Shown in pieces: positions 51,479-60,754 of a stretch of 64,000 bases of DNA; within the stretch, counting starts at the first letter, position 1, and every line of letters starts with the position of its first letter. Both the position numbers and the translations under genes were made by a program. This stretch comes from Paenibacillus sp. UNC451MF (GTDB lineage Bacteria; Bacillota; Bacilli; Paenibacillales; NBRC-103111), in NCBI RefSeq assembly GCF_000686845.1, contig NZ_JMLS01000002.1, positions 124,001-188,000 on the forward strand. Reading direction: 5' to 3'. The notes under the pieces are model-generated. The model was not told the DNA's origin. It ran no database searches and worked only from the letters and a program-made list of their open reading frames with translations.

Positions 51479-52540
51479 TTATCCCAAATAGGGTAGGATC
51501 GATTTGTTTATGATGTCTTCGACAGGCTTCATCAGCTTTTCATTTCTCATCGTGCTGCTCAGCAGCAGTTTGTTTTTCGGCACGACAATGACCGCAAGCT
51601 GCTGGCCCTTCTGAATGGCAGCGGTGACGATAGGTATGGCCGTTTTGACATCCAACGTCATGATGAGATCCGGAAATGTAGACAGCCTTTCTCCATCCTT
51701 CTCCAGGGTCATATATTCATTCCAGAAGGTCATTTCATGCGAATTATCGATTCGGACCGTTCCAACGTCAAATCCTCCTGCTGTTTCGAGTTGGAAATCG
51801 GTAACGGTTCCCGTCACGACAACTTTGCCTCCAAGCTTGGAGACAACCGAATCGATAGCCGCTTCGCCTTTATGGGCCAGCAGGGCTTCCCCGACCTCAA
51901 TAGCTTGGGTAATCGCCCCTGGGGCGCCGTTCGACAAGGCAAAAGCTCTTGTCACAGGATTGCGCGCCACTGCAACTAACCCGCCGGCTTCGATTGATGC
52001 TTTACGAATTAAAGATGCGGCTTTTTCAAGAGAACCGGAGATGCTTATTTCAACATAATTGTCCTCCTTGCCGCCTACACCTGCTTGATGAGAGATATAG
52101 CCTTCCACCTCAGATAAATTCATCGAGCCCATGGCTCCCGTCGGATGCGCTCTGCCATTACAGGCGAAATCGACTAGCGGAATTCCCGTTATGGCGGATT
52201 GGAACCAACCATTGACGGTAGTGCCTGCGCCATTTTCATTTGTATGAAGAGCATGAACGGTTTTACCTATTTTCTGAGTTAAAATATCCAAAGCTTTAGC
52301 ATAATGAATCGGTTTGACGAACTGATCTTTAGCAGCAGGCGCACCTACCATCGATACGGTTACGAACAAGTCGTCATCATGGAACTCGTCGATGCTGTAA
52401 AGCTTTGGTTGTCCAATTTCGAGCGCTAATCGACCGATCTGAAGCCCGTCATCGATCCATCCCCCTCCCCCGCCGCCTAAGACAGCACCTCCATAAACAG
52501 CGTATTCCACCATTTCTTCATCCAGCTTGATGATCGACAT
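51479..52540 (-). CDS. DUF917 family protein
   Basis: 353 residues. The N-terminal AVYGGAVLGGGGGGWIDDGL and later NENGAGTTVNGWFQSA, CNGRAHPTGAMGSMNLS are DUF917 marks. DUF917 proteins are related to the hydantoinase/oxoprolinase fold and are often next to permeases, suggesting a hydrolase for a cyclic amide or peptide. Cytoplasmic. Lies 9 bases after the OPT gene. Confidence 0.82.
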   Translation of the reverse strand: MSIIKLDEEMVEYAVYGGAVLGGGGGGWIDDGLQIGRLALEIGQPKLYSIDEFHDDDLFVTVSMVGAPAAKDQFVKPIHYAKALDILTQKIGKTVHALHTNENGAGTTVNGWFQSAITGIPLVDFACNGRAHPTGAMGSMNLSEVEGYISHQAGVGGKEDNYVEISISGSLEKAASLIRKASIEAGGLVAVARNPVTRAFALSNGAPGAITQAIEVGEALLAHKGEAAIDSVVSKLGGKVVVTGTVTDFQLETAGGFDVGTVRIDNSHEMTFWNEYMTLEKDGERLSTFPDLIMTLDVKTAIPIVTAAIQKGQQLAVIVVPKNKLLLSSTMRNEKLMKPVEDIINKSILPYLG

Positions 52541-52549
52541 GAAAGGACC

Positions 52550-54157
52550 TCACTTTTTCATTTTGAATATGGAGTTAAAGAAGCTATAGAGCGCATCACC
52601 GGCAATAAAGCCTGCTGCCAAAATACTCATCGGTGTTTCGGCTTCTTTGCCCTTAGCTTTCAATACAATAATTCTAATGGCAATACCGACAAGAACCGCC
52701 CAGCAAGCATTTGGCGTAGCAATGAGAAGACCTGTAGCAAACAAAACCCCAATCTGCCGGGTAGGCCCTCCAAGCAACTGAACGATAGCTCCCGGAATAG
52801 CCCATATTAACAACTGCTTGGCTACCTCAGAAGAAGTACCCGCTTGAATTGTTGAAACGTACACTTTATCAATAGGCGGCACAAGATTTTGCGAGAAATA
52901 ACTGTTATATGTAACCAGCACGGTTAACAAAGCGACTCCGAACGCAATCATTCCCGTAATATATTGCTGCTTTCTTCCCTCCAGCTCGTACTCCCTGTTT
53001 TCACCGTTACCGCGAAGAATGTAGCCGGTTTTCAAGTCATACCCCATATCTGCAAAAGCCGGTCCTGTAGCGGCGCTGAAGCCTGCGAGAAGAGCCAGAG
53101 CAATCGGTGGGAAGCCAATCATCATTCCAAACAAAAGCGTGATAAAGGCGACAGCGAAGGCGGGAAACCAACCGGAATGCATCGCGGCTATACCCACGAT
53201 AAGCTCGTGTACAAAAGCGGCGAAGGCGGCGAATACGATAAAACCAATCAACATGCCTACAGACATCTCCGTAATGATCCCGCTAATAATCGCTATGAGT
53301 AACGCTATGACAAGATAGGCAACAAACCCGATACTAAGCGCTTTTCTTGCTTCAGGAACCGATCTCGTTAGCTTGCTTTCGTCGATTTCATCAGAAGCAG
53401 AGTTATTGTGCTTAGCTTTTGACTTCTTGGAGGGATTGCTGAAAATAAGCATGGCCGCCTGAATCAAGGCAACGATACCAGCACCGATCATGACACCATG
53501 AGCTATATATAGCTTGTTGACATCGATATCAAACCAGGGAACCGAATATTGCCTGATCATCAAACCGATACCGAACATCGTTAACGCCCAAATATTTCCG
53601 ATAAAGGCTACGCCGAAAGCGGACATGGAAATATTGAAATAGGAACCGATTAGCCCAACGACGGCTCCCACTCCGAGCAAACCTGCCCGCTTCCCCCCCG
53701 TATCGCCGGCTTTAATGGATTCTGCAGTGGCTACACCGGGAGCCCAAGTGCTGGAGGCGGGAAAAAGCTTGGAATCAAACAGCTTGTACAGTATCGCTGC
53801 ATCGACGAACATGGCAAGTGCTGCACCGATCAGCATCGGGATAACTAAATTCGAAGCTCCCATCGCGAATGGAATCCCAATCGGGATGAGCAAGCTGTTT
53901 GCGGCTCCAAAGGTGGCAGATGATATAGACGTTTGAACTAAATTCTGCCGATGCACTGATTTGTATTTTCTGAGCATTGCGACCGGTATTCTTGCGATAA
54001 GCATTGCAACAAGCGCACCAATAATGGACGTACTGGGCGTTACTCCAAGAGTCGTCACAATCTGCATACCGATAATGGCGCCCAGCACAGCCGTTACAAT
54101 GTTAAGAACAAGCGCAAACGGTTCAAATATACTAGGATGGTTCTTTTCATTGTCCAT
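52550..54157 (-). CDS. OPT-family transporter
   Basis: 535 residues, about 14 membrane helices. Features of bacterial OPT/YSL proteins: N-terminal FALVLNIVTAVLGAIIGMQI, a charged central loop (about 245-275) and GPAFADMGYDLKTGYILRG. OPT proteins import small peptides or metal chelates with protons. First gene of the operon with DUF917, DUF1177 and the aminopeptidase, so the ligand is probably a peptide-like nitrogen source. AAGGGGG precedes the ATG. Confidence 0.87.
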   Translation of the reverse strand: MDNEKNHPSIFEPFALVLNIVTAVLGAIIGMQIVTTLGVTPSTSIIGALVAMLIARIPVAMLRKYKSVHRQNLVQTSISSATFGAANSLLIPIGIPFAMGASNLVIPMLIGAALAMFVDAAILYKLFDSKLFPASSTWAPGVATAESIKAGDTGGKRAGLLGVGAVVGLIGSYFNISMSAFGVAFIGNIWALTMFGIGLMIRQYSVPWFDIDVNKLYIAHGVMIGAGIVALIQAAMLIFSNPSKKSKAKHNNSASDEIDESKLTRSVPEARKALSIGFVAYLVIALLIAIISGIITEMSVGMLIGFIVFAAFAAFVHELIVGIAAMHSGWFPAFAVAFITLLFGMMIGFPPIALALLAGFSAATGPAFADMGYDLKTGYILRGNGENREYELEGRKQQYITGMIAFGVALLTVLVTYNSYFSQNLVPPIDKVYVSTIQAGTSSEVAKQLLIWAIPGAIVQLLGGPTRQIGVLFATGLLIATPNACWAVLVGIAIRIIVLKAKGKEAETPMSILAAGFIAGDALYSFFNSIFKMKK

Positions 54158-54353
54158 GATTAATCCCCCTTGGGTTCATGCAGATGGTTTCTGCAGCCTT
54201 TTCGCAAATTTACCAACCATGTGTTTTACATATCCATTATTCGCTTTTTCAGGTTCGAACATTCCTTTATACAACAGCTTGTGCAACCGTAATTCATGCA
54301 ATGCATCCAATTCCATCCATTGAAGGATTCCACACTCTATCAATGGATTAAAG

Positions 54354-54382
54354 TTAACAATCAAGCCAAAGCATGGCATAAT
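54354..54382 (+). promoter_or_regulatory. promoter for KDPG aldolase gene
   Basis: TTAACA (54354-54359), 17-base spacer, CATAAT (54377-54382), 39 bases upstream of the assigned ATG. Confidence 0.6.
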
Positions 54383-54420
54383 AGATTCATAATCTTATAG
54401 ATGAGGTGGATGGGTTCATT

Positions 54421-55056
54421 ATGCTAAGGGAAGAAGGCTTACGACTTATAGAAGATACGCGGATTATAGCGATTGTCCGTGGTGTAGAGGAAGAGCATAT
54501 TACGGGTGTAGCTCAAGCACTGCTAGATGGCGGCGTACAAGTGATGGAAATTACATTAAATACTCCCGGCGCTGAAAATATGATCGCAAAGCTTCAACAA
54601 AACTTCGGTGATCGTATGTATATTGGTGCAGGCACCGTGTTGGATATCGATGATGCGAAGAAAGCATTCGAGGCAGGCGCCTCTTATTTGGTTACACCGA
54701 ATATGGATGAGGATGTGATCCGCTATTCCGCAGAGCAAGGCGCACCGATCTTCCCGGGAGCAACGACACCGACAGAAATTGTGAAGGCTTGGAAGGCGGG
54801 AGCGACCGCAGTCAAAATTTTCCCTGGAGCGAGCCTAGGCATCAGTTATCTGAAAGAGCTGCAAGGCCCTTTAAGTCACATCCCAATGGTAGCTGTCGGT
54901 GGCGTTACCGAAGAGAATATTGCACAATTTTTGCAAATTGGTTGTTATGCTGTAGGAATTGGCGGCTCGCTCGTCAACCTGAAGGAAATCGCAAATGGCA
55001 ATTATGAATGGGTTCGGGATAAAGCAGCACGTCTAACTGCAAGCGCCCGCGGCTAA
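54421..55056 (+). CDS. eda: KDPG/KHG aldolase
   Basis: 211 residues. Glu in VMEITLNTPGA, IGAGTVLDIDDA, FPGATTPTEIVKAW, the Schiff-base Lys in AVKIFPGASLG, and VAVGGVTEENI define 2-keto-3-deoxy-6-phosphogluconate aldolase (pyruvate + glyceraldehyde 3-phosphate). ATG at 54421 is assigned, though GAGGTGG is 12-14 bases away; a GTG at 54406 is inside that site. No kdgK neighbour. Its product role fits uronate or gluconate breakdown. Confidence 0.88.
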   Translation: MLREEGLRLIEDTRIIAIVRGVEEEHITGVAQALLDGGVQVMEITLNTPGAENMIAKLQQNFGDRMYIGAGTVLDIDDAKKAFEAGASYLVTPNMDEDVIRYSAEQGAPIFPGATTPTEIVKAWKAGATAVKIFPGASLGISYLKELQGPLSHIPMVAVGGVTEENIAQFLQIGCYAVGIGGSLVNLKEIANGNYEWVRDKAARLTASARG

Positions 55057-55072
55057 GAATAGAATGACAACA

Positions 55073-55115
55073 AGCTTTTCCAACCAGTCGATGCTGGTTT
55101 TGGGAAGGCTTTTTC
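55073..55115 (+). terminator. terminator after eda
   Basis: AAGCTTTTCCAACCAG pairs imperfectly with CTGGTTTTGGGAAGGCTT, followed by TTTTC. Confidence 0.75.
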
Positions 55116-55223
55116 TTTTGGCACGGTCACATTTCCTTTTCCCTTTAAAATAGCTGGGCCACCTCATTATTTACAACGTAACACTGTTATGCTACACTAG
55201 TTTTTGCAAGGAGGTGCTGCCAC

Positions 55224-55847
55224 ATGGAGCAAGAGATCATATCCAAGAAAGATTTACTCGAACTGACCGGCCTATCCTATGGCCAACTATACCGATGGAA
55301 ACGCAAAAACTTGATCCCTGAAGATTGGTTTATTCGAAAATCAACGTTTACGGGGCAAGAAACCTTTTTCCCTAAGCATAAAATACTGGCCCGAATTGAT
55401 AAAATCAAACACATGAAAGACGATTTGTCATTAGATGAGCTGGCAGACCTGCTCTCCCCTCACCCAACGGAAATCTCGCTTTGGAAGCAAGAAATCCTCG
55501 AACGTAACATTGTTTCGAATATGTCTCTTAATTTCTATATCGATCGGCTCGGGGACACCGATATTTTCTCATTTGATCGCATTCTCCACTTATTCATTCT
55601 TGAGAAAATGCTACAAACCGGCGAGATGAGTCTTGATGAAGGGGCTATTTTACTCCAAGTACTGAGTGAACATTATCCTAAACTTCAAGGCAGCGGCGGG
55701 GAAATCATTTTCATACGGAAAATGGGGGTTTCGTCGTTTCTATTGTGTTCGAGCTCCGGCGAAGTATTCTTCGAATCCGGTATCCGGGTCGTTACCCGGT
55801 TGAATGTTGCTGTCTGCATTGAAGAATTGAAAATGAAAATAAACTGA
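55224..55847 (+). CDS. yhbD: YhbD-like protein (DUF4004) with MerR-type HTH
   Basis: 207 residues. N-terminal HTH (ISKKDLLELTGLSYGQLYRW, about 5-40) followed by a helical region; matches the YhbD/DUF4004 layout. In B. subtilis yhbD precedes the bactofilin genes yhbE and yhbF, the same order as here (16-base gap to the bactofilin). AAGGAGGTG is 8 bases before ATG. Role unproven, possibly regulatory. Confidence 0.82.
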   Translation: MEQEIISKKDLLELTGLSYGQLYRWKRKNLIPEDWFIRKSTFTGQETFFPKHKILARIDKIKHMKDDLSLDELADLLSPHPTEISLWKQEILERNIVSNMSLNFYIDRLGDTDIFSFDRILHLFILEKMLQTGEMSLDEGAILLQVLSEHYPKLQGSGGEIIFIRKMGVSSFLLCSSSGEVFFESGIRVVTRLNVAVCIEELKMKIN

Positions 55848-55862
55848 CGGAGGATGATCCTT

Positions 55863-56597
55863 ATGGCTGATGCAATAAGACAAAAGCTCGTGCTTGCCGG
55901 TTCCGGGAGCGCATCGGGAGGCGTGTACCAGGAAGTCAAAATTACAGGAGAAGGCCAAGTTTTCGGTAATCTGGACTGCACCGACTTCAGAGTACACGGA
56001 ACAAGCCGCGTAGACGGTAATGTCAAATCCAGATCGTTCAAGATCTACGGTACGTCTGTTGTAGTTGGCAATGTGGATTCCGATCAGGTCCATATTTATG
56101 GAACCTCGGATATTGGTGGCGATCTCTCCGCTAAACGGCTTAAGCTGTACGGCAGCTCGGAGATCGGAGGCAGCTTGACCGGGGACGACTTGCGAATCGG
56201 TGGCGAAATCACGATACAAAAAGACTGTGAAGCTGAAATCTTTTCAGCCAAAGGAGGCTTTACCGTTGGAGGGTTGCTGAATGCAGGTACAGTCCATATT
56301 CAGCTGTTCGGACCTTGCTCGGCAAGAGAAATCGGCGGAGATACTATTAAAGTCACCCGATCCGGTCTTGCGTACCGTCTTCATGAGCTATTCCACGCTT
56401 TGGCTCCTCGTACGGTGAACATGCTGAGTGCAGATACTATTGAGGGAGATTCAATTTATTTGGAATATACTAAAGCCAAGGTCGTCCGGGGCAGCTCCGT
56501 TCATATCGGCCCAGGCTGCGAGATCGAATATGTGGAATATAAAGAGCATTTTGAACAAGCCAATGGAGCTATTGTTAACAGCAGCGTCCAACTGTAA
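55863..56597 (+). CDS. bactofilin-like polymer-forming protein (YhbE/YhbF type)
   Basis: 244 residues. Repeated right-handed beta-helix strands of about 12-13 residues, each with a Gly/aliphatic pattern (GQVFGNLDC, SRVDGNVKS, SVVVGNVDS, SDIGGDLSA, SEIGGSLTG), as in bactofilins that polymerise at the membrane. It then continues to a second strand set (VEYKEHFEQ near the end). ATG at 55863, 9 bases after GGAGG. Co-transcribed with yhbD; in B. subtilis the homologues act in flagellar assembly. Confidence 0.85.
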   Translation: MADAIRQKLVLAGSGSASGGVYQEVKITGEGQVFGNLDCTDFRVHGTSRVDGNVKSRSFKIYGTSVVVGNVDSDQVHIYGTSDIGGDLSAKRLKLYGSSEIGGSLTGDDLRIGGEITIQKDCEAEIFSAKGGFTVGGLLNAGTVHIQLFGPCSAREIGGDTIKVTRSGLAYRLHELFHALAPRTVNMLSADTIEGDSIYLEYTKAKVVRGSSVHIGPGCEIEYVEYKEHFEQANGAIVNSSVQL

Positions 56598-56724
56598 ATT
56601 GTAACCTTATCTTGCGCAATGACAGGTACTAGAAAAAGTTAGTACTTATGAGTGCATACCCTTTCCGCTTACAATCATCTCATAATTCTTCTGAAAAATA
56701 ATGGAAGCGAGATGACAAGCTAAG

Positions 56725-58317
56725 ATGAATGACCTGCTGCGCAAATCTTGGATTCACCTGTTAGGAGCGCTGTTTATTGTAAGCTCGTTCCTATACTTGT
56801 TTAAGTATACATGGAGTCAGGGCTGGATTACGGATTGGGTGAAAATTGCTCTTGGTCTTGCCATAGGAATAGGCTGCGCATTAGCCGGGCTCAAATGGAT
56901 GCAAAAAATTCCTGTTGCAGGGGAAATAGTCGCAGGTATGGGTGCCGCCCTCTTGTATACGACCTTCAGCTTTTCAGGCATTTACTTCGCCCTCTGGGAT
57001 TCAATGACCGTCTTTATTTGCATGCTGACATTAACGATCGGGCTCGGCATTCTTGCTTTCAAAGCTCAGCTGCGGATTCTCATGAATATCGGGCTGTTGG
57101 GCGCGCTGGCTTCTCCTATGATTTTGAGGCCTGAGACAGATCAAGTATTTACGTTGTTCCTTTATTTACTCGTTCTTAACGGTGTGTTCTTCATCCTCAG
57201 TATCCGGCAAAGCTGGACCGAGCTTCGTCTTATATCCTTTATCGGAACCTGGGCGCTCTACGCGATTTACTACATTCAATTCGACCCGGACGTCTCCTCC
57301 TTCTGGAGCTTACCTTTCCGCTATGCTTTGGCTGCTTATATTTTCTACGTGCTAGCTTTCCTGATCTCTTCCTGGAAAAATAATGTCCGTTTTGACGGAT
57401 TGAACCTATATCTTGGTGTGCTGAACGCCATCGTTTTCGGCTTATGGTCCATGATTATTTTGAACGGTATTGTTCCGTATGCGTACCCCTTGTTGATAAT
57501 GGGACTCGGTTACATTGTGATGGCTTTTATCGTGTCCCGCTTGACCTCATCATTCAATGTCGCTGTGCTCACCAAGCTGCTTGGCGGCGGGCTGCTTCTA
57601 TTAATCGCCTCTACCCAGTTCGGCAAAGAATGGGCTGCGAAGCCGCTTATCAATGTCTATGTGTGGCTATTCATCGCCTGCTTACTCCTCGTCGTCGAGC
57701 TTTGGAAAAAGCTCAGCTGGCTCAAAGCCGCTTCGATAGGAGTCTGGTTTATCGTCGTCATCTATTGGTTTGTCGTTACATGGGACACTCCTTGGGGCGA
57801 GTGGTTCGGGGTTTATATTCCGTTCTTCAACTGGGCTGCGTTAGCATGGGAGCTGCTAGCCGCTATGGGCTTCTATTTCTCCATACACGGCTCTTTCAGT
57901 GCGCTGCGCCAAGAAGACAACCGCTTGCTGTCAATCGTTTATTCGATTATGAGCCATCTTATAATTGGAGGACTGTTGACAGTCCAAGTAGAGAACATGA
58001 TTGCCGAATACAAGCTGGACCCCATGCTGGATCTGCAGCTCACGTTATCGATTTCATGGGGAATCTATGCTCTGCTGCTATTTTTATGGGGAGCCTACAG
58101 CAGGCAATCATTATTCCGTGTATTCGGCTCGCTCGTCCTCTTGTGTGTTGCCGCGAAGACGTTAGTGTTCGACCTAGCGGGAAGTGAAACATTGTATAAA
58201 GTTATTGTCCTGTTCATCCTAGGCATCATTACATTTTGCATTGCTTATGTGAACGGCAAATGGCAAAGCGGTATCCCCAAACTAAAGAATGAAGAGGCTC
58301 AGCAGGAGCAGCAATAA
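56725..58317 (+). CDS. DUF2339 polytopic membrane protein
   Basis: 530 residues, about 14-16 membrane helices, beginning WIHLLGALFIVSSFLYLFKY and with GLLGALASPMIL, RLISFIGTWALYAIYY patterns of DUF2339. Large glycine- and aromatic-rich helices, no catalytic motif. The N-terminal coiled-coil found in many DUF2339 proteins is absent. Function unknown. The ribosome site is weak. Ends near a bidirectional terminator. Confidence 0.78.
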   Translation: MNDLLRKSWIHLLGALFIVSSFLYLFKYTWSQGWITDWVKIALGLAIGIGCALAGLKWMQKIPVAGEIVAGMGAALLYTTFSFSGIYFALWDSMTVFICMLTLTIGLGILAFKAQLRILMNIGLLGALASPMILRPETDQVFTLFLYLLVLNGVFFILSIRQSWTELRLISFIGTWALYAIYYIQFDPDVSSFWSLPFRYALAAYIFYVLAFLISSWKNNVRFDGLNLYLGVLNAIVFGLWSMIILNGIVPYAYPLLIMGLGYIVMAFIVSRLTSSFNVAVLTKLLGGGLLLLIASTQFGKEWAAKPLINVYVWLFIACLLLVVELWKKLSWLKAASIGVWFIVVIYWFVVTWDTPWGEWFGVYIPFFNWAALAWELLAAMGFYFSIHGSFSALRQEDNRLLSIVYSIMSHLIIGGLLTVQVENMIAEYKLDPMLDLQLTLSISWGIYALLLFLWGAYSRQSLFRVFGSLVLLCVAAKTLVFDLAGSETLYKVIVLFILGIITFCIAYVNGKWQSGIPKLKNEEAQQEQQ

Positions 58318-58345
58318 ACGATTTAGAAGCGGTACGGCGAAGAAA

Positions 58346-58397
58346 AAAACCATCTCTGCGCTTACACAGTAAGCGAAAAGATGGTTTTAGTTTTTGG
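58346..58397. terminator. bidirectional terminator
   Basis: AAAACCATCT pairs with AGATGGTTTT with an inner CGCTTA/TAAGCG stem; it serves DUF2339 and the SufR-like gene. Confidence 0.85.
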
Positions 58398-59019
58398 GCT
58401 GTATGACATACGAGCACTTGTTGCCGCCTTTGACCAAACATTCTACACGCTGAACATCAGCATCCAGCAAGGTTTCGAACATCTTCAATTCACATTGGCA
58501 GGCATGATTGTACTGGTTGGCAACCTGAGAAATGGGACAATTATGTTCATTTATGACGAACTGACCATCCTCGCCCTCGGTCCAATCGACCATGTACCCG
58601 TTGGAATTTTGAATTTCAGCAAGCGTCTTAACACGTTCAGGCAGTGGCTTCCCATTGACTTGGCCCTCGTAACGGCTGATCAGTCTCTCCTTGCGTTTCT
58701 CAAACAGCAAGTCCACTTTGCCTTCACCAGCTTCTTCCACCAGCTCGCTTAATAAATCAAGCGTTAAATGATGATACTTCTTCGGAAAGAGATCGTCGGC
58801 AATCTCCGTCAAGGAGTATAAATTAGTTGGCCGGCCCATAGCCTGCCGCACCAGCTTAGCCTCGATCAGACCGTCCCGCTCCATCGTGTTCAAATGTCTC
58901 CGCACTGCCATCTCTGTAATGCCCAGCTGTTTGGCCATTTCACTAACAGTTAAAGCCCCACTTGTCTTAAGCATCGTCAGTATGACTTTGCGCGTCGATA
59001 CATCTTGTTCTTGGTTCAT
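58387..59019 (-). CDS. SufR-like DeoR/ArsR-type iron-sulfur regulator
   Basis: 210 residues. Winged HTH (about 10-70: LKTSGALTVSEMAKQLGITE, MAVRRHLNTMERDGLI) and a C-terminal domain with cysteines spaced as in SufR: EHNCPISQVA, HACQCELKMFETLL, VECLVKGGNKCSYVI. SufR binds a [4Fe-4S] cluster and represses suf genes; targets here are unknown since no suf genes are adjacent. A ribosome site (AAGG) precedes the ATG. Confidence 0.85.
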   Translation of the reverse strand: MNQEQDVSTRKVILTMLKTSGALTVSEMAKQLGITEMAVRRHLNTMERDGLIEAKLVRQAMGRPTNLYSLTEIADDLFPKKYHHLTLDLLSELVEEAGEGKVDLLFEKRKERLISRYEGQVNGKPLPERVKTLAEIQNSNGYMVDWTEGEDGQFVINEHNCPISQVANQYNHACQCELKMFETLLDADVQRVECLVKGGNKCSYVIQPKN

Positions 59020-59187
59020 CCGGTCTCACCGCCTTTCCTTGCAAGTATGGGAATCTGGATCTGCTCCTTGATACCTATAAAAAGCTATCTAATACATTCA
59101 ATTGTATACGAAATACGAGCATAAGTAAATTAGTATACTAAAATGTATCAAAAAGCCTATTTATGGAGATTCAAGGGATACCCGGAT

Positions 59188-59625
59188 TTATACCATTTCG
59201 CGGCTGATAAAAGCAGGTACCATCTCAGCGAAAGATCTCAATACTGCCGGAAGCTCTGCAATAAGAGGATGCAGCGACTCCCGAGGGTAAGTGGCAAAAT
59301 CTTGGGCCAATGGCCTGCGCAGTTGAACCAGACGCTTAAAAACAGAAGCCGTTCCTTCGTCAAAAACTCGCTCTCCGGCCAGAACCTCAACAATGTCCTC
59401 GTAGCTGCTCGCATCTCTCATCATAAAGGCATCGATCAGCAAACTGCCGATGTCGGTCACGGTTTCAATAGCCAGATGAAGGATTCTCTCTTGAGCCAAG
59501 TGAAGCAGCAGCTGTTCCGATGGTTGCTTGTGCTCCCATTGCTCTGTAAGCTCGGCACACGCTTGCGTAAGCGTCGGCAAAAATTGAAGGCGGACGTTGA
59601 TTTGTTCATGATTTACGTAGTACAT
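59188..59625 (-). CDS. HepT-like DUF86 protein (YutE), catalytic motif degenerate
   Basis: 145 residues, all helical, DUF86 pattern (QERILHLAIETVTDIGSLLI, DASSYEDIVEVL). In HepT toxins an Arg-x4-His in helix 4 is catalytic; the matching site here is LVQLRRPLAQDFATY, where the His is Gln and the following Tyr is Phe. RNase activity is therefore unlikely. No MntA antitoxin gene is adjacent. GGAG 9 bases before the ATG. Follows the 35-residue peptide gene by 6 bases. Confidence 0.8.
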   Translation of the reverse strand: MYYVNHEQINVRLQFLPTLTQACAELTEQWEHKQPSEQLLLHLAQERILHLAIETVTDIGSLLIDAFMMRDASSYEDIVEVLAGERVFDEGTASVFKRLVQLRRPLAQDFATYPRESLHPLIAELPAVLRSFAEMVPAFISREMV

Positions 59626-59631
59626 AGCTGT

Positions 59632-59739
59632 TTATCTCCGTTTCTTATTTCTCCATTTGGACCACAGCATGATCGCCGGAAAGGAGAGGATTAGTAAAAC
59701 AATTAGCAGAACTGCCTGCATTAAGTATTCATAACTCAT
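59632..59739 (-). CDS. 35-residue single-pass membrane peptide
   Basis: MSYEYLMQAVLLIVLLILSF, then PAIMLWSKWRNKKRR: one strongly hydrophobic helix and a basic tail, giving an inside-C orientation. GAAGGAG at the end of thiD is 11 bases upstream, the thiD stop 5 bases upstream, and the next gene begins 6 bases after, so it is tightly packed in the operon. No family recognised. Confidence 0.55.
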   Translation of the reverse strand: MSYEYLMQAVLLIVLLILSFPAIMLWSKWRNKKRR

Positions 59740-59744
59740 CTTTT

Positions 59745-60578
59745 TTATTGCTCCTTCTTCTGCTTGTCCGCATCAGCTTGCATACTTCTGCTGTACGCCC
59801 AGTGATTGGTCGGTCCATGACCGGCTCCAATACCCAGCTCTTCGCGAATGGCCAGTGTAATAAAACGTTTGGCTGTTTGCACCGCTTCCAACAGGCTGTT
59901 GCCTTTGGCAAGCTCCGCGGTAATGACCGCGGAAAAGGTACAGCCCGTACCATGCGTATGCCGTGTCTCATACCGTTCGGCTGTAAACAGGTGGAACTGC
60001 TCTCCGTCATAAAGAACATCGACAGGCTCTCCTGTACTGTGACCGCCCTTCACTACGGCTGCTCCGGCTCCGAACTGCTGCACCAAGCGAATGGCCGCTT
60101 CCTTCATCTCATCTAAGGTCGTAATCTGAAGCCCTGTAATTACCTCGGCTTCAGGAATGTTAGGGGTTACGACCGCTGCTACAGGAAGCAGAAGTGTCCG
60201 CAGCGCGTGTTGGGCGCTTTGCGCCAGTAAGCTAGCTCCGCCTTTGGCAATCATAACCGGATCGACAACGAGCCGGCTTATTCCGTGCTTCTTTATTTGA
60301 GACGCTACCAGCTCGATCACTTCGGGCTGTGACAGCATGCCTGTCTTCGCCGCATCAACGCCAATATCGGCGATTACGGCTTCCAGCTGCTTCTCTATAC
60401 CCTCAAGAGGAATATCATAAATGCCGTGCACACCTAACGTATTTTGTGCCGTTACTGCGGTAATTGCGGACATGCCGTATACGTCCAGCATCTGAAACGT
60501 TTTCAGGTCCGCTTGAATCCCTGCGCCCCCGCCGCTATCCGAGCCAGCAATCGTTAGCGCTTTGTAGACTTTATCCAT
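59745..60578 (-). CDS. thiD: hydroxymethylpyrimidine kinase / HMP-phosphate kinase
   Basis: 277 residues. TIAGSDSGGGAGIQADLKTF, AVTAQNTLGVHG, VVDPVMIAKGG, TPNIPEAEVITG and HTHGTGCTFSAVITAELAKG (anion hole) are complete for the bifunctional thiamine kinase that phosphorylates HMP twice. Short Lys/Gln-rich C-terminal extension. Divergent from tenI-thiO. No TPP riboswitch is seen in the 176-base gap. Confidence 0.92.
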   Translation of the reverse strand: MDKVYKALTIAGSDSGGGAGIQADLKTFQMLDVYGMSAITAVTAQNTLGVHGIYDIPLEGIEKQLEAVIADIGVDAAKTGMLSQPEVIELVASQIKKHGISRLVVDPVMIAKGGASLLAQSAQHALRTLLLPVAAVVTPNIPEAEVITGLQITTLDEMKEAAIRLVQQFGAGAAVVKGGHSTGEPVDVLYDGEQFHLFTAERYETRHTHGTGCTFSAVITAELAKGNSLLEAVQTAKRFITLAIREELGIGAGHGPTNHWAYSRSMQADADKQKKEQ

Positions 60579-60694
60579 TATGGCTCCTCCTTATCCACGT
60601 ACCAGCCTTTCTTTCTTCAATAAGTGTATCTATCCGCTTTCCCAGCGTCAAGTTCCTAGTTATTGATATTTTTATGACAACTTGGGCAAACGCT

Positions 60695-60723
60695 TTGACG
60701 GTATAGAAGGGCTGCGTTATGAT
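60695..60723 (+). promoter_or_regulatory. promoter for tenI-thiO
   Basis: TTGACG (60695-60700), 17-base spacer, TATGAT (60718-60723), 31 bases before the tenI ATG; a short leader that leaves no room for a TPP riboswitch. Confidence 0.7.
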
Positions 60724-60754
60724 GAAAAGAAGAAAATTTTGAGGGAGCATTACA

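Noticed and set aside
54176-54379. Minus-strand 67-codon frame upstream of the OPT gene
   Set aside because: No ribosome site, no family likeness, and it covers the eda promoter. The stretch is likely the OPT operon leader.
57444-58187. Plus-strand 247-codon frame
   Set aside because: Lies out of frame within the DUF2339 gene, Arg/His/Cys-rich as shadows are, no start signal.
60579-60754. TPP riboswitch in the thiD-tenI gap
   Set aside because: The conserved TPP aptamer blocks are absent on both strands and the leader is too short.
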